A stretch of DNA of 64,000 nucleotides from assembly GCA_902812465.1 (NCBI GenBank), contig CADDZE010000006.1, positions 1 to 64,000 of the forward strand, written 5' to 3'. A program made the translations under genes and the position numbers. Positions 18,201 to 25,579 of the stretch are shown in pieces (position 1 is the first letter of the stretch; the number at the start of each line of letters is the position of its first letter). The notes under the pieces are model-generated. The model made no database searches. It was not told the DNA's origin and worked only from the letters and a program-made list of their open reading frames with translations. Source of the stretch: Acidobacteriota bacterium. Its GTDB lineage: Bacteria; Acidobacteriota; Terriglobia; UBA7540.

Positions 18201-18513
18201 CGCGGGGTCCGCCTTTTGATCCCGAAGGCCACGGAGAGAAGCTAGGCCCCTCCCGGTAGAGGTTGTGTAACTTGTACGAGGCGTGCGCAAGGTCTGGATC
18301 GTTGACAACGTGCACATCGTCAGGGGCGCCCGAGCGGCGCGCGCAAAAGTGTTTTTGACGAAACGAACCGGATATGTGATTGAAAAAAAAGATCGGCCCT
18401 TCTGACAAGGGCAAAAGTCGTCGCAGCAATGCCGCTCATGTGCAACGCTGCTCCCCTCTTCCCAGGTGCAGGACGCTTGCCTGCGCGCGGCCTCAACTCG
18501 TAAGCTAAGATGG
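18201..18513. other. Intergenic region between pgeF and aroA
   Basis: A 313-bp stretch without a convincing gene. It contains copy A of the interspersed repeat (18352-18396). Reading frames through it on both strands lack family features or ribosome sites. Confidence 0.5.
18352..18396 (+). repeat. Interspersed repeat, copy A
   Basis: A 45-bp sequence starting TTTTTGACGAAACGAACCGG and ending GATCGG. It matches two other copies in this window (minus strand 48113-48159, plus strand 50348-50392). The core, written on the opposite strand as TATCCGGTTCGTTTCGTCAA, is identical in all three. This is the most divergent copy: its middle reads ATGTGATTG instead of AGGTTGTTG and it has a longer A-run and a 1-bp indel. 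Confidence 0.75.
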
Positions 18514-19812
18514 ATGGCCTGGTTTAGCTCAGGGACAAGGAAGATCAGGCGCGCGCGCAGCGTGACAGGCTCGATCCGCATGCCCGGCGACAAGTCCATC
18601 TCGCACCGCTACGCCATGCTCTCGGCGTTAGCGGAGGGTAAGAGCGAAATCCACTTCTTCTCGCCGAGCGCCGATTGCGCGAGCACCGTGGCCTGCCTGC
18701 AAAGCTTGGGGGTGCGCATCGAGCGCAAAGATAACGCGCTGACCGTACATGGAACTGGGCTGCGCGGGCTCCGCCCGCCTGGCAAGACGCTCGACGCAGG
18801 TAACTCCGGCTCGACGATGCGCATGTTGGCCGGCATCTTGGCGGGCCAGCCCTTCAAGTCGGTGATTGCCGGGGATGCGTCCCTGTCGCGCCGCCCCATG
18901 CAGCGCATTATCGATCCACTGACGCAAATGGGCGCGCGCATCCGCTCGGCCGACGGAGGACGCCCGCCGCTCGTAATCGAGGGCGGGCCGCTGAAGCCTA
19001 TCCGGTACGAGATGCCGGTGGCCAGCGCGCAGGTGAAGTCAGCGGTGCTACTGGCCGGCCTGTTTGCCGAGGGTGAGACGGAAGTGGTGGAGCCCGCGGT
19101 GACGCGCGATCACACGGAAATCGCCCTCGAGCAGATGGGCGTTGAGATCGGCCGCCATCGCCGCACTATATCGCTGCGCGGCCCGGCGCGCCTCCAAGCT
19201 AAGACATGGCACGTTCCGGGCGACGTCTCTTCGGCCGCGTTTTTCCTGGCCGCCGCGCTCATAGTTCCTGACTCTAACCTGGTGGTGCAAAACGTGGGCC
19301 TCAATCCGACACGCACCGCCTTACTGGACTTGCTGATCCCCATGGGCGCCCGCATCAAGGTGCTGAACGTCGAGATGCTCAATGGCGAGCTGATCGGCGA
19401 TCTGCACGTGGAGTCGAGCACCTTGGAGGGCGGCGAGATTCCTCCCGAATCAATTCCAGCCCTCATTGACGAGCTGCCCGTGCTGGCGGTGCTCGGAACC
19501 CAGTCGAAGCGCGGATTAACCTTCGGCCACGCCGCTGAGCTGCGCGTGAAGGAGAGTGATCGGCTGGCGGCAATGGCAGAGAACCTGCGGCGAATGGGCG
19601 CCGAGGTAGAAGAACTGCCGGACGGATTGCGCGTGGCTGGCCAGCAGGTCCTGCGCGGAGCCGAAATCGACCCGCACGGCGATCACCGCATCGCGATGGC
19701 GTTTGCCGTCGCTGGCCTGGTGGCGGAAGGCACTACGGTGATCCGCGACAGCGCTTGCGCGGCCATTTCCTTCCCCGGATTCTTTGAGGCCCTAAACCAA
19801 GTGGTGGATTGA
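18514..19812 (+). CDS. aroA: 3-phosphoshikimate 1-carboxyvinyltransferase (EPSP synthase), class II signatures
   Basis: A 432-aa EPSP synthase joining phosphoenolpyruvate to shikimate 3-phosphate, the step inhibited by glyphosate. All four class II signature motifs described for glyphosate-tolerant enzymes are present: GDKS at 25-28, SAQVK at 171-175, RDHTE at 198-202 and NPTR at 264-267. Other blocks are LDAGNSGSTMRML and SLSRRPM. The C-terminal ELRVKESDRL and DPHGDHRIAMA are standard. ATG 18514 leaves an N-terminal leader of about 14 residues and has only a weak ribosome site, so the true start may be slightly downstream. It is convergent with the DUF4097 operon. Confidence 0.95.
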   Translation: MAWFSSGTRKIRRARSVTGSIRMPGDKSISHRYAMLSALAEGKSEIHFFSPSADCASTVACLQSLGVRIERKDNALTVHGTGLRGLRPPGKTLDAGNSGSTMRMLAGILAGQPFKSVIAGDASLSRRPMQRIIDPLTQMGARIRSADGGRPPLVIEGGPLKPIRYEMPVASAQVKSAVLLAGLFAEGETEVVEPAVTRDHTEIALEQMGVEIGRHRRTISLRGPARLQAKTWHVPGDVSSAAFFLAAALIVPDSNLVVQNVGLNPTRTALLDLLIPMGARIKVLNVEMLNGELIGDLHVESSTLEGGEIPPESIPALIDELPVLAVLGTQSKRGLTFGHAAELRVKESDRLAAMAENLRRMGAEVEELPDGLRVAGQQVLRGAEIDPHGDHRIAMAFAVAGLVAEGTTVIRDSACAAISFPGFFEALNQVVD

Positions 19813-19966
19813 CGGTCCAAGGCCGTGGCTAGGCCGGTGTGCGGTCCTCAACCCCGCGCATTTTCGGTCCGGCCGGCGCTCTTGGAGTGCGATGATACGT
19901 GCCGTGCCTTGCATCCGGCCGAGATGCTGAAAATGTTCGGAGCTGGGCTTTCCTATCGGCACCTAG

Positions 19967-19998
19967 CCGCCAGTCCCTTTCAAACAAAAGGGGGGCGG
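19967..19998. terminator. Hairpin between convergent aroA and DUF4097 genes
   Basis: Two stacked stems, CCGCC/GGCGG (19967-19971 with 19994-19998) and CCCTTT/AAAGGG (19975-19980 with 19987-19992), with a small internal loop. The position between two convergent genes suits a bidirectional terminator, but neither side has a clear T-run. Confidence 0.35.
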
Positions 19999-20043
19999 TA
20001 GGCCTGTCCGCCGGCGGGAATCCGCGGGCGACGCTGCGACGGA

Positions 20044-21546
20044 TTACAGATGGGTGCGAAGGGAAGGGCGTTCCGAGTGCCACCTGGCCAGCCGTATCTT
20101 CCTCACCGCCTGCCGGTGGGCGCCCCCGGTTTCCCTGCTTGCGGCGGTCGATTTCGATTCTTGCCCCTCGCGTTCTAAGCGAATGGTGCCGTAAGCAGTG
20201 GAGAGGCGAATCAGCGGTCCTCCCTTGCCCACGCTGCCGGCGATGGTCGGCGCTTCTCCTTCTTTGATCACCTTCAGGGCTGGACCCGAGAAGTCGCATT
20301 CGACTGCGCCGTGAAGAGACTTAGCATCGATCTGGAAGCTGCTGTTCGGCGGCAGGGCCAGCGAGATTTCGCCCTTCTTGGACTCCACCTCGATGGGGTG
20401 GGTGGGGGGCACGGCAGCGCTCAGGGAAATGTCGCCATTCGTGTCAACGATCTTGACGCTATGCTTGAAACCTTCCAGACGGATGTCCTTCTCGCGCGTT
20501 GAAAGGTCGAAAGGTCCATCCAACCCCGTAGCTTCGAGCGATCCCACCTCCATGCTGAGCCGCCCAACCAGCTTCTGGGCGGTGAGTTCGGTGCGCGAGG
20601 AGGTGAAGCGCAAGGTTTGGGCGATCTTGGCAAATTGGACGGTGCCGGGATATTCGCCGCTAACGCTTACCGTTCCAGTCACGTTGGCAATTTCGATGTC
20701 CTGCCCGCGCCCTTCCAGTTCTACGTTGCCCGTGATGTCGCGAACTTCTGCGTCCCCTCCGGATTTGCGGATGCGTACGAGCCCCTCGACTCCGCTCACG
20801 CGCACGTCGCCATGATTGGCGGTCAGTGACTGCTCGCCCTGAAGCCCGTTCAGGCTGATGTCACCGTGCTCCGCCGTGATCTCCGCCGAGGTCTTGGGCG
20901 GCACGTGGAGCGTGATGTCTAACCGCACATTTCGGCCTCCATTAGGCAGCGCATCGAGGTTGGACTGGAGCAAATAATGGTCTCCTTGCTGGGCGATCGC
21001 CAGCTTCAGTTGGTCGGAAAGCTTGCGAGCTTCATCCTCGCTCTCAGCGTGAATCGTCTCCTTCACGATGGCTTCTACCATCCCCTGGTCCGAAGGATGG
21101 ATTTCCACGTCGCCGCGCCGGTTGACCACGATCAAGTGAGGCTGAGCGCCCACGGGCTGGGAGAAGGTCTTGGTGAAGGTGTAGGAATTGAAGAAGAGGC
21201 TATTCCATTCGTCGTTGTCCAAGTTGACCGGACTCCAGTCGCGCCACGAATGCAAAACGATCTTCGAGACCATAGTGCCCAGCACAAGCAGAAGAATCAG
21301 CAGCACCACCTCGCCGCCGGAAAACAGCGAGTAGGGAGCCGCCTCCGGATGGCGGCGGGCGTGGGCGTAGTCTATCAGCTTCGAGACTCCCCAGAAAATG
21401 ATCAGCACCGGCCAGAACTTAGCAATGATCTGCCAGGGATGAACGGACGGGTTGAAATTCTGGTAGAGAAAGAGCGCACCCAGGGAAATCAGGATCAGCG
21501 CCCAGAAAATTGACGCACGCCGGTAAGAGTATACGTACGTGTTCAT
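20044..21546 (-). CDS. DUF4097 adhesin-like protein with LiaI-type membrane N-terminus
   Basis: A 500-aa protein, last gene of the ECF operon. The N-terminus has a two-helix LiaI/DUF5668-like hairpin (ASIFWALILISLGALFL then FWPVLIIFWGVSKL, about 12-55) and a third membrane helix (VVLLILLLVLGTMV, near 80). From about 190 to 480 it is a DUF4097-type repetitive beta structure with short turns such as AEHGDISLNGL, ANHGDVRVSGV, KSGGDAEVRDI and SKKGEISLAL. These are thought to form surface beta-solenoids; LiaF-like proteins of Firmicutes combine similar parts in cell-envelope stress sensing. ATG 21546 was chosen at the start of the membrane hairpin; the upstream ribosome site is weak. Confidence 0.85.
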   Translation of the reverse strand: MNTYVYSYRRASIFWALILISLGALFLYQNFNPSVHPWQIIAKFWPVLIIFWGVSKLIDYAHARRHPEAAPYSLFSGGEVVLLILLLVLGTMVSKIVLHSWRDWSPVNLDNDEWNSLFFNSYTFTKTFSQPVGAQPHLIVVNRRGDVEIHPSDQGMVEAIVKETIHAESEDEARKLSDQLKLAIAQQGDHYLLQSNLDALPNGGRNVRLDITLHVPPKTSAEITAEHGDISLNGLQGEQSLTANHGDVRVSGVEGLVRIRKSGGDAEVRDITGNVELEGRGQDIEIANVTGTVSVSGEYPGTVQFAKIAQTLRFTSSRTELTAQKLVGRLSMEVGSLEATGLDGPFDLSTREKDIRLEGFKHSVKIVDTNGDISLSAAVPPTHPIEVESKKGEISLALPPNSSFQIDAKSLHGAVECDFSGPALKVIKEGEAPTIAGSVGKGGPLIRLSTAYGTIRLEREGQESKSTAASRETGGAHRQAVRKIRLARWHSERPSLRTHL

Positions 21547-21660
21547 AGCCTGAACCCAGTGACCAGCGGCAGATGGGCCTTCAGGAGCAGCCACCGGCCG
21601 ATTCGCGCGATGACTGCTCCCGTCTGTCGCCAGTCGAAAGGTCGATCGACGAAGGCTTGC

Positions 21661-21897
21661 TCACTCGTCACTCCTCCTCCACACCTTCGGGCCCTCCGGA
21701 CCTCGCGGAGGCTGAAACGCGTCCCATAACTTAAGCATCCCCAAAACCACCAAAATCAGCGGCCAGGTTCGGCGAAGCCCCCATTCCGGCACGAGTTCTT
21801 GGAAGAGAAAAAGCACGCCGATCAAAATCAGCAATACCGGCCCTGTGAGGTTGGTTCGGTGGCGCCCGGTACTGGGCGATGGCATTTCGGCGCTCAC
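21661..21897 (-). CDS. LiaI-like two-helix membrane peptide
   Basis: A 78-aa protein with the LiaI/DUF5668 hairpin only: GPVLLILIGVLFLFQEL (about 19-35) and TWPLILVVLGMLKLWDAF (about 44-61), then a short charged tail. It starts at GTG 21897, or at ATG 21885, 12 bp downstream. It resembles the N-terminus of the following DUF4097 protein and the C-terminus of the B-box protein in the same operon, suggesting duplication of this module. Its role is unknown; in Firmicutes LiaI is a small membrane partner of stress sensors. Confidence 0.75.
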   Translation of the reverse strand: MSAEMPSPSTGRHRTNLTGPVLLILIGVLFLFQELVPEWGLRRTWPLILVVLGMLKLWDAFQPPRGPEGPKVWRRSDE

Positions 21898-21965
21898 TTC
21901 TCAGTGGTGCGTTCCTCGACCGGCGACTGCTTGTCCGCACCTGTCACCGGCAAGCCCTCTGCCCG

Positions 21966-22187
21966 CTAGACCTTGTCTGCCGGCCGTGTCGCTCGAGTCC
22001 TTTCGATTTCCAGTTCCAGCTCCTTCATTCGGCGCTGATGCTCCATCTCGCGAATCCGCAACTCCTGGTGAGCCTGCAGCTCCCGTTCACGCCCCTTGAA
22101 CCAGTAAACGATAAACACGATCGCCACGATCATCGCGGTACCCGCGATCGTGCCGACGATCGGAATCATTAAGGGCGAATCGAACAT
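21966..22187 (-). CDS. Small membrane-anchored coiled-coil protein (paralogue 3)
   Basis: A 73-aa protein: one membrane helix (IVGTIAGTAMIVAIVFIVYWF, about 9-29) followed by a charged coiled coil with REMEHQRRMKELELE. The start ATG 22187 is fixed by GGGAGGGAGG. It is the most diverged of three tandem paralogues (22520-22747 and 22264-22485), with a different N-terminus. The layout (short outside end, one helix, cytoplasmic coil) recalls PspB/PspC-like small envelope-stress proteins, but no direct homology is claimed. Confidence 0.8.
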   Translation of the reverse strand: MFDSPLMIPIVGTIAGTAMIVAIVFIVYWFKGRERELQAHQELRIREMEHQRRMKELELEIERTRATRPADKV

Positions 22188-22263
22188 GCTGCACCTCCCT
22201 CCCAGGTCGGTCCGCTGCAGGAGCTGATCGTTCTTGTCACCGTCCAGTGCGCTTGACACACCG

Positions 22264-22485
22264 CTACTTCTGACCCAGCCTGGCCTTTTCTACCTCGAGT
22301 TTGGCCATCTCAATCTCCAGTTCCTTCATTCGGCGCTGGTGCTCCATTTCCCGGGTACGCATTTCCTGATGCATTTGCAGCTGGCGGTGGCGGCCTTTAG
22401 ACCAGTGGATAATAAACACGATTGCCACCACCATCGCGGTCCCGCTCAGCGGTCCGATAATCTCAGGTCTCAGCAAGGCGTCCAT
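22264..22485 (-). CDS. Small membrane-anchored coiled-coil protein (paralogue 2)
   Basis: A 73-aa protein from ATG 22485, with GAGGAGAG upstream. It opens with MDALLRPEIIGPLSGTA, nearly the same as paralogue 1, then a membrane helix (about 17-30) and a coil with RTREMEHQRRMKELEIE. Separate ribosome sites for each paralogue show that all three are meant to be translated. Function is not known. Confidence 0.8.
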   Translation of the reverse strand: MDALLRPEIIGPLSGTAMVVAIVFIIHWSKGRHRQLQMHQEMRTREMEHQRRMKELEIEMAKLEVEKARLGQK

Positions 22486-22519
22486 AACTCTCTCCTCGGG
22501 CCCAGGCACCCTCTCAGGC

Positions 22520-22747
22520 TTAGTTCGGCGTCCGCTCCGACCTCGCCCTTTCCAACTCTGATTTCGCCTTCTCAATCTCGAGCTCTTTCAGCCGGCGCTC
22601 GTGCTCCATCTCGCGGGTCCTCAGCTGCTGGTGCACTCCCAGCTCTCGCTGACGAGCCTTGTACCAGAAGACGATCCAGACGACAGCAATGATCATCACG
22701 ATGCCACTCAAGGGTCCGAGGATGTTAGGCCGCAGCAGTGCGTCCAT
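22520..22747 (-). CDS. Small membrane-anchored coiled-coil protein (paralogue 1)
   Basis: A 75-aa protein from ATG 22747, with GGAGGAA upstream. One membrane helix (GPLSGIVMIIAVVWIVFWY, about 11-29) is followed by a long charged coil (RTREMEHERRLKELEIEKAK). First of three tandem copies, lying 86 bp behind the B-box/LiaI gene in the ECF operon. The coil would allow homo- or hetero-oligomers with paralogues 2 and 3 (inference). Confidence 0.8.
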   Translation of the reverse strand: MDALLRPNILGPLSGIVMIIAVVWIVFWYKARQRELGVHQQLRTREMEHERRLKELEIEKAKSELERARSERTPN

Positions 22748-22833
22748 CGAGCGTTCCTCCGGAACTCAAATTCTCCTGTTTGGTCGTGGCCTCGAGCCGT
22801 TTCTCTCCAGCCTGGCCGACCGCCGCCTTCAGA

Positions 22834-23484
22834 TTATGTAACCTGATTCGTGCCTGAGCCGGACTGGGGCGGTCCCGCACCTCCGCCCACACGCCGCTGC
22901 AACAGCAAGATGCCAATCACAATCAGCAGCACCGGCCAAAACTTGCCGATGCTCTCGAAGACATGAATTCCAAGATTGTCGAGCAGGAACAACGCTCCCA
23001 GCCCAATCAGCAGCGCCGCCCCGATGGGCGCGTTCAGCTTGAAGTCGCCAAAGCCCAACCACTCCTCGACGGGCTGGCCGAGGGCTTTGCGCTTGGCGGT
23101 CTGGTAAGAATCGATCACCATGTAAAAGTAGAAAGCGGCGGCACCTAAGCCGAAGATGGTGTCTAGCGGTCCGCCCACCCGGTCGCTGATGGCAATGAGC
23201 GATCCGAAAAGCAGCACTTGCACCATACCCTTCATGACTTGACCGTTGTAAATGGCGCCCACACCGGGGATGAAACCCAGGAAGAGGGCCAAGCCGGGGT
23301 TGGGACCAGTGCCCGTCCTCGGACCGAGAATGGGCGACAGCGCTGGAGACTGAAGGCGCGCCGCTAAGCAGGCTTCGCAATACACCATGCCTGCTACCTC
23401 CCGCTTACATTCGGCACAGAGCGCCTTCCCGCACTGCCCGCAAAAGGCCACCCGATCGGCCAGCGGATGGTTTGCACATTTCAT
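22834..23484 (-). CDS. B-box zinc-finger membrane protein with LiaI-like C-terminus
   Basis: A 216-aa protein. The N-terminus is a B-box-type zinc-binding region: C3, H6, then FCGQCGKALCAEC and YCEAC (about 3-42). Next come hydrophobic segments with FLGFIPGVGAIYNGQVMKGM (about 69-95), a TM2-like pattern, and a C-terminal LiaI/DUF5668 hairpin (ALLIGLGALFLLDN and FWPVLLIVIGILLL). ATG 23484 overlaps the stop of the anti-sigma gene as ATGA, which fixes the start and implies translational coupling. It probably senses or organises membrane state together with the anti-sigma factor (inference). Confidence 0.82.
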   Translation of the reverse strand: MKCANHPLADRVAFCGQCGKALCAECKREVAGMVYCEACLAARLQSPALSPILGPRTGTGPNPGLALFLGFIPGVGAIYNGQVMKGMVQVLLFGSLIAISDRVGGPLDTIFGLGAAAFYFYMVIDSYQTAKRKALGQPVEEWLGFGDFKLNAPIGAALLIGLGALFLLDNLGIHVFESIGKFWPVLLIVIGILLLQRRVGGGAGPPQSGSGTNQVT

Positions 23485-24161
23485 CGCGTTGTACCCCCAT
23501 GGGCAGCACCCCGAAGGGCTGTGGGAACCGGGCTGTCTGCACCCGCGTCGCGGGTCAGACATGCTAGCCAGGGGGACACAGAGCCATCGAACTGGGTCGA
23601 GCCCGGTCCGCCCTTCCGCGGCGCCTCCCCCGGCGTCTCTTCAGGGCGGTTCAGCTGGCTTTGGCTTCGAAGCGTGCGCAGCCAGGCCTCGGTTTCGTAG
23701 ACCACCCGCAGGTCGTAATAGAACTTTTCCGCCCGCGCCACGAGCAGATGCCCACTCCGATTAGCCTGATAGGCCCACGTGCGCGGATTCAGATCGGCTA
23801 GCCGGAAGTGCCTCAGATTCACTCCTGCCGCACTGAAAATCACTGAAAATGAAAACACAGCCATCAGCACGGGATAGGCAACGCGCGGCTGCAGCACTTG
23901 GCGCGCCGCCCCGAAAACCCGCTCGACAAGTGACGGGCGCTGCTGTCCCACCGTCGCTTGCATGATCTTGGCCATCAGCCAAGGAGGCGGTTCCAAGCGC
24001 TCCGCCGTCTGGCAACATTCCATAGCATGCCGCACTCCCGCCACCAGGTCGCGGCAGTCGGCGCAGCCCGCCAGGTGCTGGTCCACCTGCGCGCGAAGGG
24101 CGGCGTCCAAGAGGCCTTCGAAGTAGTCACTGGCCAGATTTTCAACTTCGAGGTGCGTCAT
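23481..24161 (-). CDS. Anti-sigma factor with zinc-finger domain and one membrane helix
   Basis: A 226-aa protein. The N-terminal zf-HC2/anti-sigma zinc motif HLAGCADC (H-x3-C-x2-C, about 30-37) would hold the partner sigma factor. A membrane helix (YPVLMAVFSFSVIFSAAGV, about 95-113) follows, then a soluble region with no recognised domain. Its start (ATG 24161, or GTG 24170) lies inside the end of the sigma gene (20-bp overlap), the usual sigma/anti-sigma arrangement. Confidence 0.87.
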   Translation of the reverse strand: MTHLEVENLASDYFEGLLDAALRAQVDQHLAGCADCRDLVAGVRHAMECCQTAERLEPPPWLMAKIMQATVGQQRPSLVERVFGAARQVLQPRVAYPVLMAVFSFSVIFSAAGVNLRHFRLADLNPRTWAYQANRSGHLLVARAEKFYYDLRVVYETEAWLRTLRSQSQLNRPEETPGEAPRKGGPGSTQFDGSVSPWLACLTRDAGADSPVPTALRGAAHGGTTR

Positions 24162-24753
24162 CGCTTTCACTTTGTCGCCCAGGTACCCTCATCTTTTCCA
24201 TACGTTGGATGAGCCGAGCAAGTTCCAGTCTTCCACGGTTAATCCGCGACTTGACGGTGCCCAGGGGAATACCCAAAATCTGGGAAATCTCCTCGTAGTC
24301 GAGCTCCTGAAAATCGCGCAGAATCACTGCCTCGCGCATGTCCGGCGACAGTTTCTCCAGCGCCCGCTGCACCAACTCCTGCCTTTCGCGGGACGCGACG
24401 CGGCCTGCCGGGTCATCGTGCACCGCAGTCTGCACCTCCTCCAACCGCGGCAACTCGTCCTCCAGGGGCGACGTAAGCCGGTCTTTGCGTGTGCGCCGGT
24501 AATGATCCACCAGGTGGTTCCGCGCCACACGATGGAGCCAAGTCGAAAAGCTGCCCTGCCTGGGATCATAGGTCCTTAGGGTCTGAAAGATTTTAATAAA
24601 GACCTCCTGGGTTAGGTCCTCCGCCTCAGACGGGCGGCCGGTGAAACGGTAGCACAAATTGTAGACCCGGCGCGTGTGCAACCGGAGCAGTTCTTCCCAG
24701 GCGAGGTTTTCGCCCCCCAGGCAGCGCCTCACAAGGTCGAGGTCTTGTTCCAC
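24142..24753 (-). CDS. ECF (RpoE-like) RNA polymerase sigma factor
   Basis: A 203-aa group 4 sigma factor and first gene of the operon down to 20044. Region 2 (about 22-95) contains YNLCYRFTGRPSEAEDLTQEVFIKIFQ and FSTWLHRVARNHLVDHYRR. Region 4 (about 130-185) contains LSPDMREAVILRDFQELDYEEISQILGIPLGTVKSRINRGR. It starts at GTG 24753 with AAGGA 7-9 nt upstream. A perfect 11-bp inverted repeat lies about 100 bp upstream. Autoregulation is likely for this class but no promoter was assigned. Confidence 0.94.
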   Translation of the reverse strand: MEQDLDLVRRCLGGENLAWEELLRLHTRRVYNLCYRFTGRPSEAEDLTQEVFIKIFQTLRTYDPRQGSFSTWLHRVARNHLVDHYRRTRKDRLTSPLEDELPRLEEVQTAVHDDPAGRVASRERQELVQRALEKLSPDMREAVILRDFQELDYEEISQILGIPLGTVKSRINRGRLELARLIQRMEKMRVPGRQSESDDAPRS

Positions 24754-24851
24754 GCCCAGTCCTTCTTTTCTGGACTTGTGCTCCCGGCGGAGCGGTCAGC
24801 AGGGCAGGCCTGGAGATTTCTCCCGACCCCGGATACTTGAGGGGCAAGCGC

Positions 24852-24877
24852 AGAGCCTCAGCGATTGCTGAGGCTCT
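24852..24877. repeat. Perfect 11-bp inverted repeat upstream of the ECF operon
   Basis: AGAGCCTCAGC, loop GATT, GCTGAGGCTCT. It overlaps the stop codon of the broken vapC and lies about 100 bp upstream of the sigma factor start. On the plus strand it is followed by TTTAGTT, which would suit a terminator, but no plus-strand gene leads into it. It could be a terminator for the minus-strand vapC remnant, without a T-run on that side, or an operator. Confidence 0.5.
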
Positions 24878-25242
24878 TTAGTTCTCGCAGCCCTAGCAGC
24901 CGCTGGTCCGCAGTCACTAGGGTCGAATCAAGCACCCAAGCAGTTGCCCCCAAGAAGCGGTCCGCAGGGTCGGGGTGCGACAGCGGCAAGCGGTGGGCCG
25001 CCAACACAATCTCATGAGTTAGCGGTGCCTGGCGCGTGGATGCCGTGGTGCGCTCCAGCCACGCGGCTAGATCACCCTGCAAGGGGGATACGGCCCTTGG
25101 CGTTCAGCAGCAGGGCCTCCGTGCTCACAGGAAACCGCCAAAGCTCGTTGTCCCGTTCTCTAAGTCACGTCGTGGGCGTCGGCCAAGCCGCCAACTCTCG
25201 CAGGGACCACAACCCGGACGTGCGTCTCGAGAAGAAGTCTCA
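24858..25242 (-). pseudogene. vapC: Broken vapC (PIN-domain toxin)
   Basis: Pieces of one PIN-domain RNase toxin occur in different frames. The N-terminal RLLLETHV lies near 25215-25240. A middle piece reading DNELWRFPVSTEALLLNAKGRIPL lies around 25090-25160 in another frame, after a stop codon. The C-terminal 74 residues (25082-24858) run QGDLAAWLERT ... HPDPADRFLGATA ... LVTADQRLLGL. At least two frameshifts and a stop break the gene, and the expected ATG overlapping the antitoxin stop now reads CTG. It lies directly behind the antitoxin, as in intact vapBC pairs. No functional toxin is predicted unless the assembly is wrong here. Confidence 0.75.
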
Positions 25243-25479
25243 GTGCTGCAGCGCCTTCCAGTCGGTCTCTTCGATGGCGGGCGAGACGGTCTCGCCACGA
25301 TCTCCATGGTGTGCCCCGCAGCCCAGCCATCCGGCCGGCTCCGTAGCGCGCAATGCCGGTACGACTTCTGCCGTCGGCTTCCCAATGCGGGTGAAGCGGA
25401 TGGGCTGTTTCGTCTTGCGCATCTGTTCGAGCAAACCTAGGCACTCGGCCTTAAATTCCAATATCGCGATTTCTTCCAC
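25240..25479 (-). CDS. Phd/YefM-type antitoxin
   Basis: A 79-aa antitoxin. The N-terminal DNA-binding part EEIAILEFKAECLGLLEQMRKTKQPIRFTRIGKPTAEVVP is typical of the Phd/YefM family, and the C-terminal SPAIEETDWKAL is the toxin-neutralising tail. It starts at GTG 25479 with AAGAGGTG upstream and a possible promoter at 25498-25527. The stretch WLGCGAHHGDRGETVS may contain a pair of compensating frameshifts, since the alternative frame reads AGHTMEIV, a more usual sequence for the family. Its toxin partner downstream is broken, so this is an orphaned antitoxin. Confidence 0.8.
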   Translation of the reverse strand: MEEIAILEFKAECLGLLEQMRKTKQPIRFTRIGKPTAEVVPALRATEPAGWLGCGAHHGDRGETVSPAIEETDWKALQH

Positions 25480-25497
25480 CGCACCTCTTGGTCGGCG

Positions 25498-25527
25498 ATA
25501 TTACCATGCTCAAAGGCCGCAGTCCAA
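25498..25527 (-). promoter_or_regulatory. Candidate promoter for the antitoxin
   Basis: Minus-strand TTGGAC (25522-25527), 18-bp spacer, TAATAT (25498-25503), about 20 bp upstream of the GTG start. Both boxes are moderate matches. Confidence 0.35.
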
Positions 25528-25579
25528 GATGCGCGAGCCTACGTTTGGCTCTCCGCGCCCGCCCTTCGGCAATCGCAAC

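Noticed and set aside
18514-18600. tRNA-like stretch (GGTTTAGCTCAGG and a T-arm-like GGCTCGATCC)
   Set aside because: No acceptor stem closes it and it lies inside the aroA reading frame; the resemblance to a D arm is chance.
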